From: an uncultured Planctomycetaceae bacterium
Lineage (GTDB): Bacteria; Planctomycetota; Planctomycetia; Pirellulales; UBA1268
Length of the DNA stretch: 9,375 nt
Reading direction: 5' to 3'
Assembly: GCA_903885855.1 (NCBI GenBank)
Contig: CAISKG010000112.1
Span: forward strand, 1-9,375
The translations under genes were made by a program, and so were the position numbers. Below are positions 7,041 to 9,375 of this stretch, piece after piece. Each line of letters begins with the position of its first letter. Within the stretch, counting starts at the first letter, position 1. The notes beneath the pieces were generated by a model. It did no database searches. It was given only the letters and a program-made list of their open reading frames with translations, and was not told the DNA's origin.

Positions 7041-7291
7041 GTCAGTTCCGCCAGTTTGTCGGCCACGTAGCTCACCAGCCGCGGACGATCCAGGAACAGC
7101 TCCATCTGCAGGTCGTCGATGGGAAACGTCAGCCCGAATTCCTGCTCGAGCGCCAGGACGAAGTCCAGGATGCCGACGGAGTCCATGGCCGAGAGGCTCT
7201 GCAGCGACTCCGCCGCGCACCACTCTTCCCAGCGGCAATCGCCTGCCATCGTCCGTTGAAAGGCCTTGAAGACGCGCTCGTCGACCGTCAC
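7034..7291 (-). CDS. Acyl carrier protein (phosphopantetheine-binding)
   Basis: An 85-residue protein with the size and pattern of a carrier protein. The attachment site is in SAMDSVGILDFVLALEQEFG, where S38 follows aspartate as in the DSL motif and is followed by the acidic, hydrophobic helix 2 and the F-G-L-x-F-P-I turn. A phosphopantetheinyl transferase, not found in this window, would add the arm. The N-terminal half is more aromatic than in fatty-acid ACPs (W21, W24, with cysteines at 19 and 25), which suggests a dedicated carrier rather than the housekeeping AcpP. The GTG at 7291 is preferred because AGGGGGG lies 7 nt upstream; an in-frame ATG at 7357 would add 22 unrelated residues. 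It is the first gene of the ACP-ligase-HemB-like unit. Confidence 0.85.
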   Translation of the reverse strand: MTVDERVFKAFQRTMAGDCRWEEWCAAESLQSLSAMDSVGILDFVLALEQEFGLTFPIDDLQMELFLDRPRLVSYVADKLAELTC

Positions 7292-7504
7292 GCGACGCCC
7301 CCCTGTGAAAAAGCCTGCCCATCGATCGCCCCCGGGGAGTCTATCGCCACCCGGCAAACCGCAGAAGCGTTCGGCCCGGCCGGTGCTCGGGGATGGGCCG
7401 AGCCCCCGCGGCCCATGGCGTCGGCGACGCGGCGTCCGTCCCTCGCGACGTCGCGCCGGCCGATCTCCGGGCGCTCCTTCAGACAGGGGGGCCCGCCGTC
7501 GCGG
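7292..7504. other. Intergenic region between the rtcB stop and the ACP start
   Basis: No gene is visible. The start of the ACP unit should be controlled from here, but I find only weak promoter-like sequence on the minus strand (TAGACT at about 7344-7339, no good -35). A 6-bp inverted repeat, GCTCGG at 7385-7390 and CCGAGC at 7398-7403, with a 7-nt loop, lies about 100 nt past the rtcB stop; it lacks a T-run and is a poor terminator candidate. Confidence 0.4.
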
Positions 7505-8983
7505 TCAGTCCTCCGCCTTCTCGCCGTCCGGCGCCATCTTGACGATCCGCGGCTGGAAGCGGCCGATCGTGTCGACGAGATCGGCCTGGGCCGCCATGAC
7601 GTCGTGGATGTCCTTGTAGGCCTGGGGAACCTCGTCGATGCCGGCGCTCAGCACGCTCACCCCGCGGTCGGCGAGATACCCCTTCAGCTGCGCCCAGCGG
7701 AAGCTCTCACGCGCCAGCGTGCGGCTCATCCGGCGCCCCGCGCCGTGGCTGGCGGAGGCGAGGGACTCCGCGACGCCGCGCCCGCGGACGACGAATCCCG
7801 GCGTCGCCATCGATCCGGGGATGATCCCGAGGACGCCGCTGCCCGCCGGGGTCGCCCCCTTGCGGTGGACGACCAGCGACCGCATCGCGCCGGCGACCGG
7901 GTGGGTTTCCTCCCAGGCGAAGTTGTGGTGGTTCTCGATGACCAGCATCGACTCGAGGCCGAGGGCGGCGGCGACATGCCGATGGATCACCTCGTGGTTG
8001 GCCGCCGCGTAGCGGCCCATGAGCTGCATCGCCGCCCAGTACTCGCGCCCCTCCGCGCTCGAGAGCGGAAGCCAGGCGAGATGGCGCATCGCGGGGGGGA
8101 GGTCGGGGCAGCGCCGCATCGCCAGCTTCGAGTAGTGGTCGCAGACGGCGGCTCCGGTGCCCCGCGAGCCCGAATGGGAGAGGAGCGCCAGATGGACGCC
8201 GGCGGCGGGAAGACCGAGGGCCCGCGCCTGCCCGGCATCCACCTCGAGCGTGCCGAACTCCACGAAATGATTGCCGCTGCCGCTCGTGCCGAGCTGGGCG
8301 CGGGCCCGGTCGAGGCCGGCGCGGGTCACCGGCGACACGCTCCAGTCCTCGTCGAGCACGTCGTGCTGGCGGGGCCGGGTGCCGCGCGGATCGCCCCGGC
8401 CCCCGAATTCGGCCCCGATCCCGAACCGCGTCTCCCGCTCGAGGCAGGCGGTGAGTCGATCGCTGCGGGCGTCGATCCAGTCGACCGGTGCGTCGAGGAC
8501 CGTCAGCCGCATGCGGCAGGCGATGTCGACGCCGACGGCGTAGGGGATGATCGCATCCTCGGTGGCCAGCACGCCCCCGATCGGCAGGCCGTATCCCACG
8601 TGGGCGTCGGGCATGAGCGCGCCGGCCACGGCGACGGGAATCCGCATGGCGTCGCGCATCTGTTCGATCGCGCGCTGGTCGATGTCGCCCCCCCATTGGC
8701 GAAAGGGGGCCGCGGGCGCGATGTCCGCGGTGGGCGGTGCCCGCCCGGCGGCGGCGTCGAGCAGCGCGCGGGCCAGACGGCCGAAGGCTGGATGACCGAC
8801 ATGGGAGGCGGGGTCGGCGAGGAGGGCCTCGAGCTCGGGGCGGATCGCCTTCCGCTCGAATCCGCCGGCCCGCGCCTCGGCGACGAGCTGCTTCGCCAGG
8901 CGGACGAGCCCCGTGGGGACGCCGAGTGTCTCGAGGGCGCGGCTGTTCATGGCGATGGTGTCGTCGGGGTGGACGGCCAGCAT
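7505..8983 (-). CDS. rtcB: RtcB family RNA ligase
   Basis: A 492-residue member of the RtcB family. RtcB enzymes seal RNA ends carrying 2',3'-cyclic or 3'-phosphate to 5'-OH ends, using GTP and Mn2+, in tRNA splicing, RNA repair and stress responses. All core residues are visible: MPDAHVGYGLPIGGV, then VGVDIACRM with metal-binding D153 and C156, GSGNHFVE with N238, H239 and E242, SHSGSRG with H270, HHNFAWEE with H353, and VHRKGAT with H373, the histidine that carries GMP. The C-terminal HGAGRRMSR, DEVPQAYKDI and final K-M-A block also fit, so it appears complete and active. The usual GCGM is ACRM, placing it in a variant subgroup of RtcB-like proteins. The ATG at 8983 is chosen because the 66 residues of open frame upstream overlap the remnant gene and show no RtcB sequence; its ribosome binding site is weak and a TTG at 8989 is possible. 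No archease or RtcA gene is nearby. Confidence 0.93.
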   Translation of the reverse strand: MLAVHPDDTIAMNSRALETLGVPTGLVRLAKQLVAEARAGGFERKAIRPELEALLADPASHVGHPAFGRLARALLDAAAGRAPPTADIAPAAPFRQWGGDIDQRAIEQMRDAMRIPVAVAGALMPDAHVGYGLPIGGVLATEDAIIPYAVGVDIACRMRLTVLDAPVDWIDARSDRLTACLERETRFGIGAEFGGRGDPRGTRPRQHDVLDEDWSVSPVTRAGLDRARAQLGTSGSGNHFVEFGTLEVDAGQARALGLPAAGVHLALLSHSGSRGTGAAVCDHYSKLAMRRCPDLPPAMRHLAWLPLSSAEGREYWAAMQLMGRYAAANHEVIHRHVAAALGLESMLVIENHHNFAWEETHPVAGAMRSLVVHRKGATPAGSGVLGIIPGSMATPGFVVRGRGVAESLASASHGAGRRMSRTLARESFRWAQLKGYLADRGVSVLSAGIDEVPQAYKDIHDVMAAQADLVDTIGRFQPRIVKMAPDGEKAED

Positions 8984-9048
8984 ATCCAAGCCGGTCGTCC
9001 GCTCACGCCCTTCTGGTCCGTCGCGGCGACGGCCGACGGCGCACACGA

Positions 9049-9206
9049 TCAGCGGTGCGGGAAGCCGCGGAAGACCCCATCCGGATCGACGTTCTCGGCG
9101 AACTCGCGGGTCTTCGAACGGCTTCGCACAGCTCGGTCCAGGCCGCATCGTCCGAGAAGTTCGTCCGAAGCAGCAACGCATGGTCGGTCTTGGGCAACGG
9201 TGTCAA
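9049..9206 (-). pseudogene. Collapsed DUF6924-like gene remnant
   Basis: Two pieces of what appears to be one small protein family lie side by side in different frames. The first, from about 9206, reads LPKTDHALLLRTNFSDDAAW and continues to ELCEAVRRP, which resembles the N-terminus of DUF6924 proteins (L-P-K-x-D...L-L-L-R-T-D-F-S-D-D-A-A-W). The second, from about 9108 to a TGA at 9049, reads EFAENVDPDGVFRGF, which resembles the C-terminus of that family. Intact members are, as I recall, roughly 140 residues, so the middle (about 80 residues) is missing and the two parts are frame-shifted at about 9108-9120. The start codon is now TTG (9206), with GGAGGG only 3 nt before it. The function of the family is unknown. 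The family match is from memory of its motif, not a search. Confidence 0.5.
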
Positions 9207-9375
9207 ACGGCCCTCCGCGCTTTCGCGACCGTGGTCAACCGCCGTTCCGGCCGGCCGGTCCCCATGACTCGCGACGTACCCGGCGTCGCTCGCAGATTCG
9301 CCGGGCACCTGCTGGCGGCCTCCGCCGGCCCCAACCGGGGCACCACGGGGATTCTCTCACACCAGCTGGCTCACG

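Noticed and set aside
7041..7322. Longer N-terminus for the acyl ligase from the ATG at 7322
   Set aside because: The extra residues are the out-of-frame reading of the ACP gene and show no ligase sequence; the GTG at 7040 gives the usual ligase length.
8984..9181. Upstream extension of rtcB to the ATG at 9181
   Set aside because: The 66 extra residues do not resemble RtcB and overlap the DUF6924-like remnant in another frame.
9264..9375. Plus-strand open frame from an ATG at 9264 to the right edge
   Set aside because: Only 37 codons are visible, with no ribosome binding site and no recognisable sequence, so a gene start cannot be supported.
1..9375. CRISPR arrays, tRNA or rRNA genes, insertion sequences
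   Set aside because: I saw no regularly spaced repeats, no tRNA-like cloverleaf and no transposase motif or terminal inverted repeats.

Overview
The window is GC-rich throughout and most likely comes from a planctomycete. The best evidence is the N-terminus of the minus-strand gene at the left edge. It carries an L-E-P-R-x-L-L-A motif (residues 12-19), the LEPR-XLL signature found at the start of many large exported planctomycete proteins, followed by fibronectin type III-like modules and a right-handed beta-helix. GTG starts, overlapping genes and variable Shine-Dalgarno strength fit that picture.

Layout from left to right. (1) 1-1966, minus: the LEPR-XLL / FnIII / beta-helix surface or secreted protein, with its C-terminus cut off by the window edge. 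(2) 1967-2184: a divergent intergenic region with promoter-like elements on both strands. (3) 2185-3111, plus: a lysophospholipid/lipid A-type acyltransferase. (4) 3085-4395, minus: an FAD-dependent oxidoreductase of the flavin-dependent halogenase superfamily, overlapping the acyltransferase tail-to-tail by 27 bp. (5) 4396-4567: a short gap holding a hairpin and a good promoter candidate. (6) 7291 down to 4568, minus: a tightly coupled three-gene unit of acyl carrier protein, AMP-forming acyl ligase and a divergent ALA dehydratase (HemB) family protein, with 7-bp and 11-bp overlaps between the genes. (7) 7292-7504: a gap with no gene. (8) 7505-8983, minus: an intact RtcB-type RNA ligase. (9) 9049-9206, minus: what looks like the collapsed remains of a small DUF6924-like gene. 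(10) 9207-9375: nothing I can identify.

The block 2185-7291 is the interesting part. A carrier protein, an adenylating enzyme, a halogenase-like flavoenzyme and an acyltransferase together look like a small specialised-metabolite or unusual-lipid pathway, in which a carboxylic acid is activated, loaded on the carrier, oxidised or halogenated there, and transferred. Its unusual member is the HemB-like enzyme. It keeps both active-site lysines and the zinc cysteines, but several residues that hold one of the two ALA molecules in ordinary ALA dehydratase are changed (Arg to Lys, Arg to His). A working hypothesis, not shown by the sequence, is that this enzyme makes a pyrrole or other ALA-derived unit for the pathway rather than porphobilinogen for haem. 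The alternative is that it is simply a fast-evolving hemB that happens to lie here.
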